Counted from the stretch's first letter, positions 12,001 to 27,000 are shown. The stretch is DNA of 64,000 nucleotides from Gyrodactylus bullatarudis (GCA_012064415.1 SSNU01000265.1:1-64000); one strand, 5' to 3'. Numbers and translations: made by a program. Notes: generated from the sequence alone by a model not told the origin.

Positions 12001-15000
12001 GCATTTTCGAAATAATAACTATGACAAATTTTTGTCAGTTTAAATTTTTCTCAGAATTATTCCATTACTTCTTTCATCAACTATTTCTTGGTTTATTTAA
12101 AACACCTTCGCGTCCTTCAGATAAATTCGTTTTAGTGAATCGAAAATCTCGTCATGACCGTACGAGTTGTGGGAGCTGTAACGGCATGACTAAATTCTTA
12201 CAATGACCTAATTTCTTTGTTAATCTTCGATATGTATTAAATTAAATCTCTTATCAGAAAAAAAACATGTCATCATATCCAGTATTACTACCAATAATAA
12301 TTTATTAGTAATACCAATAAGAATAGATAAATGATTATACGTTTTAGCATGCAACCTTTGTCTTTTGCAATTCTCAACATAATCAATTTTTATCGAGACT
12401 TTTTTTTGAAATATTGCATACAAAATAATGAATTATGATTATTTATTATTTGAACGGTTATATTGCCAAACATCATCGAGTATATTGTTACTCGATTCTA
12501 GATAAGCTTCGGGAAATTCCTTATACTATGAATTCCTGCAAAAATTATTTCTACGAATTTGCAGAAATTTAAGAATTTTAAACAGAAAATTTTTATATGC
12601 TCACATTTCGGATGGTCTTTGGAATCTAAGAATTCATTTTGTGCATCCAGTGAACAATTTGTAATATCTCAACAAATAGTGCCTATCTGATAAGTGATTG
12701 CATTTCAATCATTTTCGATAATATCATTTCCATTTTTAAGAGACGAAGGTCTCAAAACAGTGAATCCTGTAATTGATTGCTTTGGACGACAGATTTTCTC
12801 GTCATTTAACATCTTTTTAGCTCGCCAGAAATGGTGTTATAACAGGAAAATATCAAACATTAATTTAATAAACAAAATAACACTGATACTTGAGTCAGAG
12901 AAGAAGATTTTCTGGTAATTACAGTAACTCATTGATAGATTTTTCAAAATTTCGCATTTCTTACTAAAAATACCTGAAAAATTTCTATGAGTTAAAATCA
13001 TTTGAAATATATTTAGAATCAAACTTTTTCGCAGAATCAGAAATTTTCCAAAGCTTAATTCTAGACTCATAAGGAAGGTTGAAGAACAAGCAAAAAATGA
13101 ATGACAAACGTTTTTTATTTCGCCGGATCTCTTCAGACTTAATCCCTGACAGAGATTTATATAATGTTACAAAGCATGTTTTTCTGCGTTTACATTGGTT
13201 CGGAACTGCTCAGAGAGAGAGCGATATGAATTTGCAATTCTGTTTCCAGGTGGTTTCACTTTTGTTTCTTCTTCATACTTGGGCCCCCTTTACACTTTCA
13301 CATCCGTCCCTCTCTGAGCAATTTCGAACCAATGAAAGGACAGAAAAACATGCATTGCAAGTTACAATTTGTAACACTATATAAATGTCAGTCCGGGATT
13401 AAGTCTGAAGAGACCCGGCGAAATAAAACGTTGATCACTTATTTTTGCTTGTTCTTCAACATTCCTTATGAGTCTGGAATCGAGTAAAAATAATTATTTA
13501 TAATGTTTTATTCAACTTCAGTTTGGATACATTACCAACGAGGGTCGTACAGATATCAGTCCTGTCCTCGAAATGGACAGTGACCTGGATGCCCCTAAAG
13601 AAGAGTGAGTTGTGATTTTATTCTAGTTGACCCTTATATATATGTGATGAGTATAGCTTCAAAAAATTATACCTTAAAATTCTTATTTGAGATCTTTAAA
13701 AAATTTGAAAAATAGTATTTCTCTTTTTTAAGGTATTATTTCAATACTTTATCGCGAATTTACCAAAAAAATCTTGCAAAAACTACTTACAAATATACCG
13801 AATAAAAAATAATGTTCAAATTAAATTAGAATATCGCGATAATTTCATAACTATCATCTTAGAGGATATAATATCTTGGAAGAAATCAGGCAACTTATGT
13901 CTTCCATAGACTATATATTCATATATTAGTAGAGGGGTCACAATATTTTAGTCAGTTCTTCTTTATATACTTTGTTTAGGAAGTTCACTGTTTTTTAATT
14001 TATTTCCTAATCATCTGACCTATCTGATGAAAATTTTGTTCGATCCACTGTTCAAGAGAAAAATATTTGTTTTTCTTCAGATGTCTTGAAAGTCAGATAA
14101 ATACAGATATGGTTTATAAAGTTTATATCGCATCGATCTTGTCAGGTGATCTATATTGATATTTTCTTTTCTCTTTTAATATATTTTAAAATCATCTGAT
14201 GAAATCTGACCAAAAACTAGTCACTAAATTAATAGATAAAGATTTCTAATAAGCTTGAATTTCATCATGTCACTGTTTTTCTTCTCCAGGATTAACTCAA
14301 GCTCTGAAAAGAACGATGTTAACAATCAAAGTCGGCCTGCGTCCATGTTTTTTGAGGATGCTAACATTACTCTCGACAACCTACCCAATTTAAGCAATCT
14401 TCCCTCGTTAACGCGAAACGATTTGAAATGGCTGAGTAATCGGCTCTCGCACAGTTTCAACGTCCTCCTAAATGAATCAACAAAACACGAACTTTGCTTC
14501 AGTAGCATGAATGAACCTGTATTGTCTACCACTTCATTAGCTTCTTCGAATGGCTGTGGATCTGTCCTCGTCAAGGTTCATCCACAGTCGAGACGTAAAA
14601 AGACTCTATCTGAGTGCAATACATCCTCAACAGCACCTAGTTCTCGTCTCTTCCACGAGGATGCCATCAACATTTTCGATAAGAACGGAAAACGGACCTC
14701 TATGCACGAAGAGATAAAATCTAAAGAAGCATCTCATCTAGGCTCCAACGCTGATATGAAATCTGATGAAAGTAAAAAGTAAGTCCTGCACTCTTGTCCC
14801 CAGATAAAATGTCCAAAATGAACTACCAGAAATCTATTTAAATGTCTTTTGATTTCAGAGACCAATTGTTCGATATAAGCCTACAAAATGAACAATCGCC
14901 TGGAGTTTGTGAACCCTTAAAGATTGATTGCGAGACACAAGTCGAACTTTTGGAGACTTTCGACACCGTCATACAAACAGAATCATCTGGAATTGATGTT

Positions 15001-18000
15001 AGTTTTCCCATAATCAATTTAAAAATCAAAATTCATGTTGAAAAATCCCTTTCTATTAAATCTTACATTGAAACCTATGTAATTTTTATGCAGTAAAGTC
15101 TGCCAGATGGTCTGGTCAATAGGTTTCAATTAGAAATAACTATGTATGTTTTAATTTTCAGTTTTAAACCAATCGGAATTCTTAAAACTATTCTCTATTT
15201 CCTTCTTTACGGATTTTTTATAAAAAAAAGCTGAAAAAATAATAATTAGCTAGTCTGAAAACGAATAGTCACTATTTTTCTGTCAAATAAACATGAAGAC
15301 ATTTACATAAATTTGGCATCATTAAACGTAACTTTGATCATTCTGTGATCGATTAATGACACTAGACAGCTTATTAGTTTATCCCAAATTATTTTTATTT
15401 TAAATTTGTATAGAGAAATAAAACTTCGAGTTAGCACTTGTTTTAACGTTTGTATCTCAGTACCTAAACGTCTGGAGGAGGTTTTGGAAAAAGATTGGTT
15501 ATAGTCCAATTAAATTTACTTTTACCAGTTTTTATTAAATTTTCCTTCTAGTCATTGAGTTAATCCTTGAGTATTCATTCCAGAAAAGTCAGCAGACATC
15601 ACCAACACAGAAAAAGAGTTTTGTAAACAATGCTCCGGGCTCTCTTTCCCATTTCACCAGTGAAAGTGATTTCATGATGCTGGTCCACCCCATGGATCTA
15701 CCCAATACACCAACTGTGTCAATTTTCGGTGAGACCCTTGATTTACAATCATCAAATACCCCTACTCCACTTGGTCCCAAGCGTTCTTCCTCACAAAGTA
15801 AACTTTTTCCAAATCATAGCCAAACAGCCTCTACTGTTAGTAACAGTCAATCACGAAAGGATGATGTACTCATGCAGTCCAGCTTCTACTCCACCCACAC
15901 CTATTTCACTGATAACGAATTCATGCAGTATGATCTTCAGTTGAATGGGCGTAAGATTAAGTTTATTATCACTAATCATGATTGATTAAAGTCACAAGTT
16001 TCTAATAGATCTAATTCTAATTTATGTCTCTTTTAGAGATAGATTACAGAGTCTAGCAAAATTTTTAATACTTATTGAGATAATGACAGTATGTTCAATG
16101 AAAAATGTTCATCAGATCATAATAAAAGGATTCGGAAATTATTCTAGGGTGTAGATTTCGAATTTGTGTTTTATCAATACATTTGGTCATTTTTTCAAAT
16201 TTCAAAAAATTCCCTTTATTTTGAACTTTGAGCTGAAAATGATTTGAATAGGGTGGGGGAACATGATTATCATTCAAATTTAGAGAAAAACTTCTCTTGA
16301 CAATTCTGCCACTTTTAAATCAATAAAAAATTCAAGTTCCAAGTTCAAAAATATGAAAATTTCGTGTCAAATCAAAATTTGAAAAATGATCATTTTTCCT
16401 CTTGAAGATTTTTCCTTTATTTGATCTTAATCCCAAAAAATCTCAATTATATTTGAGCTGAAAAAAATTCCTGATGAAGACAAACTCATAGATTCCCAAC
16501 TTCATACCAACAATTTTTTTTTGAATTGAAAACATTATATTGAAATTAAATCATGATACAAAAAATTAATTATAAATTCAAGGTGATGTGAGGTTTTAAT
16601 AAAGTTCAAACTGATCTTGATCCCCAAGCTAGTGCTGGCAGCACGCCAACCCAATGCACTTCACCAGAATCCGGTTCAACGACCACTTTTAATATCAGCT
16701 GTTCAAAAAGGGAACTAGGAACAGATATCAGTTGATTCTTCAGTTCAAACGTTTATCTCACAGATACAAGGTTAAATTTTATTGAACATTAAAGGTCTCA
16801 TTATCAGAGGACTTATTCAGTCAAATGAAGATTAGAGTAAAGAAGAGATTTTGTTTAGTCAAGCTTAGACCTTAGGTGACATATAATTAGGGTGGAAAAT
16901 AAATAAAATATCGCAAAAATATCTTAAAAATGGCAAACAAATCGCAATTTTATTTTTGAAAATGGAAAAATGGGGGGAAATTTTAGTCCAGTGCGTTAGC
17001 ATACGAAATACAAGTTTCTTTTTTGAATGTTTAATTCTTATCATGAAAATACATTATTTTTGAAAAATATCTTCCAACATAAGCTGAAATCGGCTTCCAA
17101 CTCAACAAAAGATTGTACTCCATAGTACTAATATTTTCATCTTCCATTTTTACATTTTTTGAATTTTTTTTCGGTTTCGCTGGCTTTTCAAGTATCCTTT
17201 TTAAAGGATCCTCTTTAAATCGAGATTCTGCACGATTTCTATTCCTTTCCTTAATGAAGTTTTATAATTCTTCATTTTTTATTCAATAGTTTTTAATATC
17301 TTCAACCCATTTTGTAGTGAACGGAGTTGGAGGCCTTTTCAAATCTGAGAGGAAATCTCTGCGTGATTTATTTTTAATGGTGCCTTAACAGAGCCTAGGT
17401 AAATTAATAGGAGAAGATGGGAAACCGAGACAAAAGAGGACACAAAAGGATTAAAAAAGGGGGAAAAAATGGAAACTTGAGATTAAAATCGCAAAATTAT
17501 CTAGGAAACTAAAAGGTGTAGAGAATTAATTTTTTGATATTTTTTTAATAAGTACCGTTGATTATGATATCAAAAATCGAAAAAATCGCAAATTTTCCAC
17601 CCTACATATAATAGACCTCAAGTCAAAAAGGTTATCACAATCCTTTAAGGAAAACTTAATTTCTAGATAATTGTAATATTTGAGAAGAAAATGATATGAG
17701 GGGTTTCTTAAATATAGTAATTCTTGTTGGCAACTAGCCTTGGAAGCCTCGTTCTCCAAGTTCTTTGGGTTTTTATCCATTTTTACCAATAATTATTTAA
17801 AACCAACCACTCTTCTTCGCTCATTCTGTCAGATTTGCACTGTAACATCATAAAATTAAGAGATTTTACTTGATTTTTATTAGGATTGAAACTGTTTAAA
17901 GGGTTTATCGTTCTAAATCAAACTCTTGTTGATAAACATGAATCTGGTCTGTGATTGCTGACAAGGATAACTCGAAATAGAACAAGATCGAAATTAAAAA

Positions 18001-21000
18001 TCCAATTATTTCACCTATCAACTTTCTCAACACGATACTTAGTTTATTTTAATTCCTTATCAAGGTGTTTCATCAAACGAGAAAAGCCCATCAACCATTC
18101 AGGATCTTGTCAATGTGCGTATAAAAGAAATCATCTCCCATTTGAAAGTTGCTCCATTATCAAACAATGATTCGATAGAGCCAAATCATCTCGATGATAT
18201 TGTAAAACAAGTAACTGATCAACTTGAAACTGTAAGTCTTTGATGAATAAAATTTTCTCCAAGTCACACTTTTCTACTTTAATATTTGGCTATCATATTT
18301 AGAAATTATCCAAGTATACATCTTTAGTTGAAATTTACGCGCATTTGGTTCTCTTTTGGACTCGTTAGTATGCCACAACCTAGGACCTCCCGCATTGTAG
18401 TCCAATAGTGCTGCACTATGACATTACAGTTAGTTAGAAAACTTCAGGGCTACGCCAGAGCAAATGTTCATTAACCCTTTCGGTGCCGATGAACATATAT
18501 GTCCATTTTCCAATTTTTTTGAGCCTTCATAAATCTACCAGTTTCTGGATCAATTAAAGTTTAAATTGAAGTCCACAATGTTAACTTGTATTGGTAATAT
18601 TTTTAGCCAAATAACTTGGTATTTTCATAGCTAAATTTTGGTTTTTATAAAAATTGTGAAATAGTCTCGGCACCGAAAGGGTTAATAAGACGAACCTGTG
18701 AGATTTATTACCCAAGCACCTAGAATATCTCATTTTTAGGGATTTGAGGTTATTTCGAAAGTATCAAGCAGGGTAAATGTTCAAAAATAGCATTTTTCTC
18801 AAATCAAACTTCAATTTCACTGTTTTTCTAATTGAATAGTATTCGGAGAAAAAACAATCTGCCTCACCCTAGTAATTAGGAATCTCGTGATGTCACTTGA
18901 AAATTAGGAATCATCATTAAGATCTATCAAAAAAGGGCGGTCAAGTAGAAATTAAAAATGAGCGATAATTAATTTTTGAACATTATCGAGAATTGAATGA
19001 TGACCCACGAATTTCTTCGTCTATTCGTGATCCTGAAACTTTTAATCACTCTCTCACTTTGAAATCCAAAAAAATTTGGCACCAATTTGAAATTGTCCAA
19101 AAATAAAACAACTGATGAAAATAAGTTTTTTTAATTAAAATTAAAGTTGTCTGTTTCGAAAACGGACCCAATTCATGATGCCTCTTGTTAAACTACTCTG
19201 AAAAATTATTACTAGGGCAATAATTCTATCATTCTGGATATGATGAATAGAGTTCCAATACAAGAAAACTTTGCCATTCAAACATGAGATGCCACTACAT
19301 CGGATCTAGTGATAGATTATTGATAGATTTATTCTTGCTTTTTTCATAAAATATACACTAATTATTACTTTTTAATTTTTTAGCTTCTAGTTGATCTTAA
19401 TAACGAAGAATTACAAAAATCAATATCAGGCGAACATTCACCCCTGCCACAAGAGTTAGAATCAACCAACAAGAATCCTACTGACATTTCTGAAGAGCAA
19501 AATGATTCTAATAGTGAGTTCTAGCTAGTGGTGAGAGTTTTAGTTTTAAGTTACATGTTCTAAGCCATAAAGAGTTTTTTGTAGATTTCATCTCAGCCTG
19601 ATTTATATTGATGATAGAAGGCGTGTAAATCTATTGTAAGCAGTCTAGACGATTTGTCACATTCAGGGTTTAAGATAATAGCTAGTTAATAAGAGCTTTC
19701 ACAGCCCTAATATAGGCTCTTAGTATACAATGTTTTACAATGCAAATTAATGGAAAACTATTGTCCAAAAGCTCTCAATCAACAAGAAACACCTTGATGT
19801 TTATAAATTGATCTTTGAAAATTATTTCAGACTCTGTGGGAGATCCGACTGAGAATAATCCAAGGATAGTTCTTGCTCAATCAAAAGTCTTCAGTCAAGA
19901 TATTGTGCCATTAGAATTAGAACCCCCACCAGCCAGTACAGAAGCAGCAGCAGTAGTCAACAAGTCTTTCACCACAGCCCAAGTTAAAAACATTTTATTT
20001 GATAATCTTTCAGTTAAGCTTAGCAAGTGAGTTTAATAAAATTGGATTTTAATGTATATTTTTGTTTCTCTGTCAAGTAGTCATCGGATATTTAGAGGTT
20101 TTCGATAGAAATAGTCGATCCGTAAGACTTATTTCAAAAATACTATATTGAAAATGATTAGAAGAAAGATATTTTAGCTTCTATCATGAGAAAAATGGCC
20201 GAAATTAAATTGAGCAAATCATTTTTACTATTGCAACCAGTTCATAAATAGACTTAGGACCATATGTTTCATAAATCATTCGAATTCTCTTGAAGAGCCT
20301 ATTCAGATTCTGACCCAGACTAAAAGTCGAAAATTGGCTAAATCCATCTCTACTGGATATTTATGACTATCGGCACCAAAAGGGTTAAGCAGCTTTTGCT
20401 AAGCAAATGCATCAAGCATAAACTTGAGAAGAAAAAAAATTTTGAATTCCAGTCAAAATATGTATGTACAGCTATTCTCGATTAATTTGGCAATTTATGA
20501 TTTTTACAAAAATCTCATATTTTTTGGTAACCGACTCAAAAGGAAAATTTAGATTAAGGTTAGAATAAAAACATTTAGATCAAAATAGATTGGTCTCACA
20601 CAGTATTTCGAATACATGTCGTACTCTTCTTCTGGTGTGAGATTTTTCCAAAAACTTATAATCTTGTATGTCCAATCAACACATTAAACCAATCAGATTT
20701 CTCCTCAACTTTAATCAATAAATCCTGACCAGCGATTTCCAATATCTATATCCTACTTAATACATAGACTTCTTACGTCGTAAGTCTATAATATGATCTG
20801 GATTATCAGCCCAGTTTTTAGCTAATGCTGACTTGTCTACCTGTACTTTTTCCATAGCCTTTTTGTGTTCTTTACACCTAAAAATAATGTTAATGATTTT
20901 CCCTAATTGAATCCGACACATTTTTCAGCTTTACTCCTTCGGACACAATAATTATAGTGCCTGCTCAGACAATTTCACCAAAAGATCCCATTCTCAACCC

Positions 21001-24000
21001 TCTAATGACCTCATCTCGGGTCTCCAATCTCTCCATGATTGATTCAATGGAATCTTCCTCTTCCTTCGATGAAGCCTCATCCACTTCAACATCGCTTTCT
21101 TCTGTCAAGAATCGAGTATGTTTAATTTTAGGTTTAATATTACTTTAAAGCTGTGCAAAGAATTTTGTGTTCACTGATCACAGTTTGACAAAAGAAAAAC
21201 AATCTAAGCATTAGTGTAGTACAAAATTTTATTTTATTCCTAAAATAATAAAAAAATTTCATTTAATTTTTCCCTTTCTCGTAGTAAAATTCATTGAAAA
21301 ATCTTGGCGCGTGTTCAAAAATTGTCATTTTCAATCAACATTTTCTATACCAGAACAAACTCGAAAACGTATGGTCTTATAGGAAAAAAATTCTTAGTTT
21401 TTGATAATCTCCAAAATGAAATTAAGGCTGGGTAAAGTTGGCCTACAATACTAAGCATGCATTCTTCTTAGATAGTATTGTTACCGTAACCAGTATAACT
21501 TTAGTGAATCAATTTTCAATCAACAAGCCCTTGTTATTGATAGATACACTTGAAAAATCCCTCATATAGAAAATCCTATATTATTGGGACTGATGGTTTT
21601 TTCAACTTACCCCAACCATATTCTTTCATTCAAATTTTCAACCTAGCGATTCCCCGTTTCACATGATTCTTCCTTATTCGAAATCTGATGAATTCACCCT
21701 TTCAAGATATATATTCTGCATTACGAAAAGCAAATACTATGTAGTTGAAAACATGGCATACTCAAAAAAATACTTTAGATTTTCTCAAATGTTGCAGGAT
21801 CCATCGTTTCACTCTGAAATTATCGGGACATTTTTTATGTCACTATGAATTTCCTCATTAACGTATTTTCTTAGAAGTAATAAAAAGATTCTGAAACAAC
21901 AAAAATTCTAAAAGCATTTCTAAGCTAGTAATGCCAAAAAAATAAAGCCCATATTCTGATTTAGCGTCCCTTAATGTATAGTGGTCGACAAAATGAATTT
22001 ATTCACTTAAAATTGCTTCTAGCTCATTTATAAAATATACCTTCAAGATGTAAAATATACCATTAAAAAGGAAATTTCTTACTCTTCTAGATATGATTAC
22101 TCCCGAACTTATTGGTTCATTGATATTCTCAAAAATACAAATTTACGATTTTTCATTGAATTAGAAAACGACAAAACATATTTGTTCACTTTTATTTTGT
22201 AAAATCTCCTTTTCCTTCTACTACTCTTAAACATCTTTTTGACATAGAGCAATATAAATTAGCTAAAGTCTCTTCGGGAATTAATCTCCACTCTTCCTCA
22301 ATCTTCTTGATAAGTTCTTGCCTGTTTAAAAATACTCTTCCCTGAGAGTAAACTTTTTGAGATAAAATTCCCCACAAGTTCTCAATAGGGTTCAGGTCAG
22401 GGCATCGAGCAGGCCATGGCAATACCGATATTCCATTCTCTTGAAACCATGTTTTTGTTGATAAAGAACGATGACACGGTGCATTATCTTTTTGAAAAAT
22501 TATTTGGGATTTTTCCATTTCTTCTTTAAACGGTAACAATTGATCTTCTAAAAATTTCTGGTATGTTTTCGAATTAAGTCTTTCTTCTATGAAAACAAGG
22601 TTACCAGTTCCTTCTTTTGTGATGTACCCCCATACCATGACACTGCCTCCACCAAATCCTCGCTTTATCTTGGTAGGTTTGGAAAGAGATTTGTCCAACG
22701 AGAGTTCATCCAAATTGAACTTTTTTTCGTCCGAGAATATTGTTTTACTCCAATCGTAGTTTTGAACAATTTTTTCATAAGCCCAGCAATACCTTATTTC
22801 TTTATCCGTGGTACTCAGATTAGGGACTATTTTAGGTTTACCCCAATAGATGTTAGGATTATTTTTTATGCAGCGTTGAACAGTTCTGACAGAGGTATTC
22901 AGATTCAATTCAGCTTTAATTTTGGAAGCTGTCGTCTTCTTCCGAATAGCTAAATAAGAAATTTTTTTCATGAGACAATTAGGTATTGCTCTCTTTCGGC
23001 CGCATTTTTTCGATTTTTTCTCTTGTTTTTTTTTGGAAAATAAATAATTTATCGTCCCGCATGCACATCCAACAGTTTTTGCAATTTTTCGATTGCTCAG
23101 ACCTTCATTTTTAAGTTTATTGACAACATTTTTGTTATAATCAGTGAGTCTTGAATATTTCGGTTTCTTACCAGTCATCCTGTAGATTCTAGAAATGATC
23201 AAGTTCAAATTTTAAAATGAATACCTACCAGTTTATCTGACAAAAATTCTGTAAAAAAACTATAAAATTAAGTTATAAACTAAAGTTTAAAAGTGAACAA
23301 ATATGTTTTGTCGTTTTCTAATTCAATGAAAAATCGTAAATTTGTATTTTTGAAAATATCAATGAACCAATAAGTTCAGGAGTAATCATATCTAGAAGAG
23401 TAAGAAATTTCCTTTTTAATGGTATATTTTACATCTTGAAGGTATATTTTATAAATGAGCTAGAAGCAATTTCAAGTGAATAAATTCATTTTGTCGACCA
23501 CTATAGTATGAAAACTCGGGTGACTTTCTTACGGTTCATGAAGAAACCCACCCTACTATTATTTAATGAATTACCAAACTCATGCTAACATATGAAATTT
23601 AGATTCAAATGGAAACTGAAAAATTTACTATGTTCCAGCAGTATATTTGTGATAAAGCTGGTCACTTTTGATCAACTACATACGATGTAATTTATCGTAA
23701 TAATCTATATCTCACTTTCTTTCTATTAGGAAATTTGGCGAGTTCTGTCTGATGATGGTAACATCTATATTCTCGATAGGAAATGCTACAAAGATCTTGA
23801 CATACCCAACATAATGCACAGAAAGGCTAAAACGGGCCTTAAAAAATCATCTTATTCAGGTAAAACTATTTATTAACTTGCCCCTCACATTTAAAGAATT
23901 TTTTCTTTTTTGATTTTCGATATATAATCATGTAAATTTGATTTATTTTTATTGAAGCATGTATTAATAGTGACTTCGTAGTAAGAATTCATTAAATACT

Positions 24001-27000
24001 GCGTGACAATTTGAAAAACATTTAGGATTTTCAACCATGAATACCATAAAAGAATAAGCCTTTTCAACCCATGTTTCAACAAAAAATAATGCTTAGCCCT
24101 TCAGTTTCTTGAACTGAAAAATACTTGTGATACTTTTATCAAATTTATTAAACTACAAAAATATGTTGCTAACCAAACTTACTTCTGCAATCGCCTGCTC
24201 GGTATTCATCTCATAGTTTAGAAGATCACTAGTTTTAGAGCAGAAAATTCCAATTTTAACCTCTATTATCATGTAAATGATAATTTGGCTTTCTTTAAAA
24301 GCGTCTGCGTAATTATTTTGGTGAGATTTTCTAATTTTTGGCATGAGAAAATAATAATTTGGGACATGAAGGGTTGGAAATGATATTTCTATTGGAAAAT
24401 ATTGTAGTAAAATGAGCTTTAAATTTTTCCATCCCAATTTTTGATAAATTCCCTTCCAACTACATTTACCAAATAATCATTGGTTTAAAATTAGACGAAA
24501 TAGTCAGATTTTTCTCATGTGATCTCAAGAATTATATCATCATTGTTTTTTAATCGAATTTTGATCTCTTGATCATTTTTACTGCTCGAAAACACATTTT
24601 TTCCTTGTTGATTTGTGATCACCCTCCTCAAGAAAAATAAAATGCGGGCTTACTCAGAATTTGAACACCATAATCTTGATTTTATATTTACATTGATGAA
24701 AAAATTGAGTTATCATCATTCATTCAAATCAAGATCCTCAAATTTTACATTTATATAGTTATACATGCTTTCCTACAAAGACTTTGAATAAACTATGGAA
24801 TTTGAATTTTATTTGTTGAGACGATACTCGACTGCAATTGATCTGTGCCACTATGTCAGAAAAGCATAAAACAGGAATAATTTCAAGAACCTGATCGTCT
24901 TCAACCCTTAAAGTGAATTTTATTCAATCTCTCTTGTCTTGTTCCTATTGAATGGGTGGTAAAAGTATTTTCTTAGGATTAGATGAATTACAATGAGTTG
25001 ATAGAATGACATGTGATAAAAATATAACCCAGTGGTACTTTGAGAATTGTCCTTACTCCAATTTGAAATGTAACTGAATTCACCTCCACTATCACACTCT
25101 GTAAAAGAGCATGTAGAATCTACATTGTAGATTCAATACACTAAATGTAGCACATGAAATATTTCACCTTTGTCTCTTTCTATCAATTAGATAATTTTCA
25201 AATTACTATATAGTATCATTTGTATCATGGGCTACATCATAATACTATATTTCATATTGCTTTCATTTCTATGGGTAATCGAGTAATTGCATCACTAAAC
25301 TTTTGATGTCATCATGATAAAAATTATTAGTTTCTGATTTCGAAAGCTGCTTAAATGTGTAAAACAGTGTAATGTAACAGGGTTTATTCAGTCCGGTTAC
25401 TTTCAATATTCTCTGCCTTTTCACAGTCCTCAATCATCAATTCACTAGAATATACGTTAACTCAGTTTGGGTTCCTATAACACCCATCTTCTGTCCAAAT
25501 TGTAGAATTGTTACGTTTCCATCAGATTTATATTTCGTATGTCAAGGATCGATCCTCTTTGATTTCGGGCTTCGATAAAAAATGATTAATTTTTTCTTAC
25601 CTTTCCTAGGTACTAAAGATTGCAAACTTTTGATTTCTAGCCTTGATCAAAAACTTGACCGCCTTCTTTAAAAGAATTTGAACTGGTTGCAATATAAACA
25701 ATGAGATTTTTCTCATGATAAAAGCTAGAATATTGTATAAAGTGTAGTAGAGTAAAGCATCCCATATGAAAGGAATTTCATGTCAGAAAGTTGACTCGTA
25801 ATAACCTTTATTCATGAACAGACGCTATTTTTTTGAAAAAATTGAAAAATCTTCATGATTGCAAAAGAGTCTCTTCTTGTTTACCAAAGATTTTAGTCAA
25901 TAAAAGTGAACTGTATCAATTTACTGTAGAATGAAAAGATGTAAAATTGTTTTTTTAATGAATCAATCCAACCCTTGAATGTGTGATGTGCAAGAAAATC
26001 GCATATTCGGTAAATTGGGTTATTTTTCAATGCAATGTAAAAATCGATGAAAGTAAAGAATTTTAAAAATTTCTTATACAATCATTACAAATGATGTAAT
26101 TATAATGATCTTTACAAAGATTTTTATCGCACCTTTCCTGTCTTTTTCTTTCGGAAGCATCAAAAGAGTAAAAAACTTTTCGAAAATTATACTTCTGTAA
26201 ATTATTTTCATAGGCAAATCTTTATTTTTTAACACCTAAAAATCAGGAAAAAGATGGAGTTGTAGATCAATTTCATTGGTGAATTACTATGACTGTCATC
26301 TTTATTCTGATTTTTAGGTGTTAAAAAAGATTCGTCAATGAAAATATTTTACAGAAGTATAATTTTCGAAAGGTTTTTTACTCTTAATGCTTCAAGGACT
26401 ACTAAAAAAGTGCTCAGGTCATTTCTGTCTTTCTATCTCATTCATATTTTTCTCTATTTAAAGTTAAAGCATTGCAAGTCGGGTTTTCAATTTTTACTGA
26501 ATAACTCGAAAACTCTAATGTAAAACTCTTTATTTGGAAATTTATTCTTAAACTGAAGTATTTTTGATTTCTAAATGGTTCTTGGTCAAATTCATGCTGT
26601 GATTCTATAGAGATTTTTTCCCATATTTAGATGATAACTTCCAATCAGTATCTTTTCTCCTGCGTGAAAGTTGCCACGTCCTAGCCCAATTTGTCTCCCA
26701 TGTCAAGATGATCAGTCAGAAGAATAACAAATTAGGCTTCCCTAAAAACCTCGTCATTTATCGAGTGAAAGCAGTGCCTCTTGGATCGATTTCGTCACCA
26801 CCAACGCCTACTCCTACTCTCCGACATTCACCAGGCAAGTTCTGCTTACCATAACAGTCATATTTCTCTTGAAATTATTACTCTTTCTTTTATTTTTATA
26901 CAGTCAAAACACTTCGAGAATATGCCACACAAACTACCCCAATGTCGAATTGTGAGTTTTCCAAAAAGCATTCTATCTCTTTCAACATTCTTGTTGTATT

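Larger units (their letters stand above)
19831..26834 (+). other. Claw domain 1 of the FIP200 homologue (exons 13-16)
   Basis: Residues ~1156-1394. The order of blocks follows the human Claw: a first strand SDTIIIVPAQT (human GDLVLIILDE), a Ser-rich insert, then EIWRVLSDDGNIYILD (human NYVLFTVSPTLYFLH), and a final strand LGFPKNLVIYRVKAVPLG (human FKVPLGTKFYRVKAV). Intron phases inside it are 2, 0 and 1. The FIP200 Claw is known to bind short acidic motifs of cargo receptors such as p62 and CCPG1. Retention of that activity is inference. Compared with claw 2, it carries a long Ser-rich loop between the first strands (exon 14). Confidence 0.75.

Noticed and set aside
16615..16730. Less AT-rich patch with a ~33-codon minus-strand frame in FIP200 intron 10
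   Set aside because: Too short, no splice signals in the right phase and no recognisable family.
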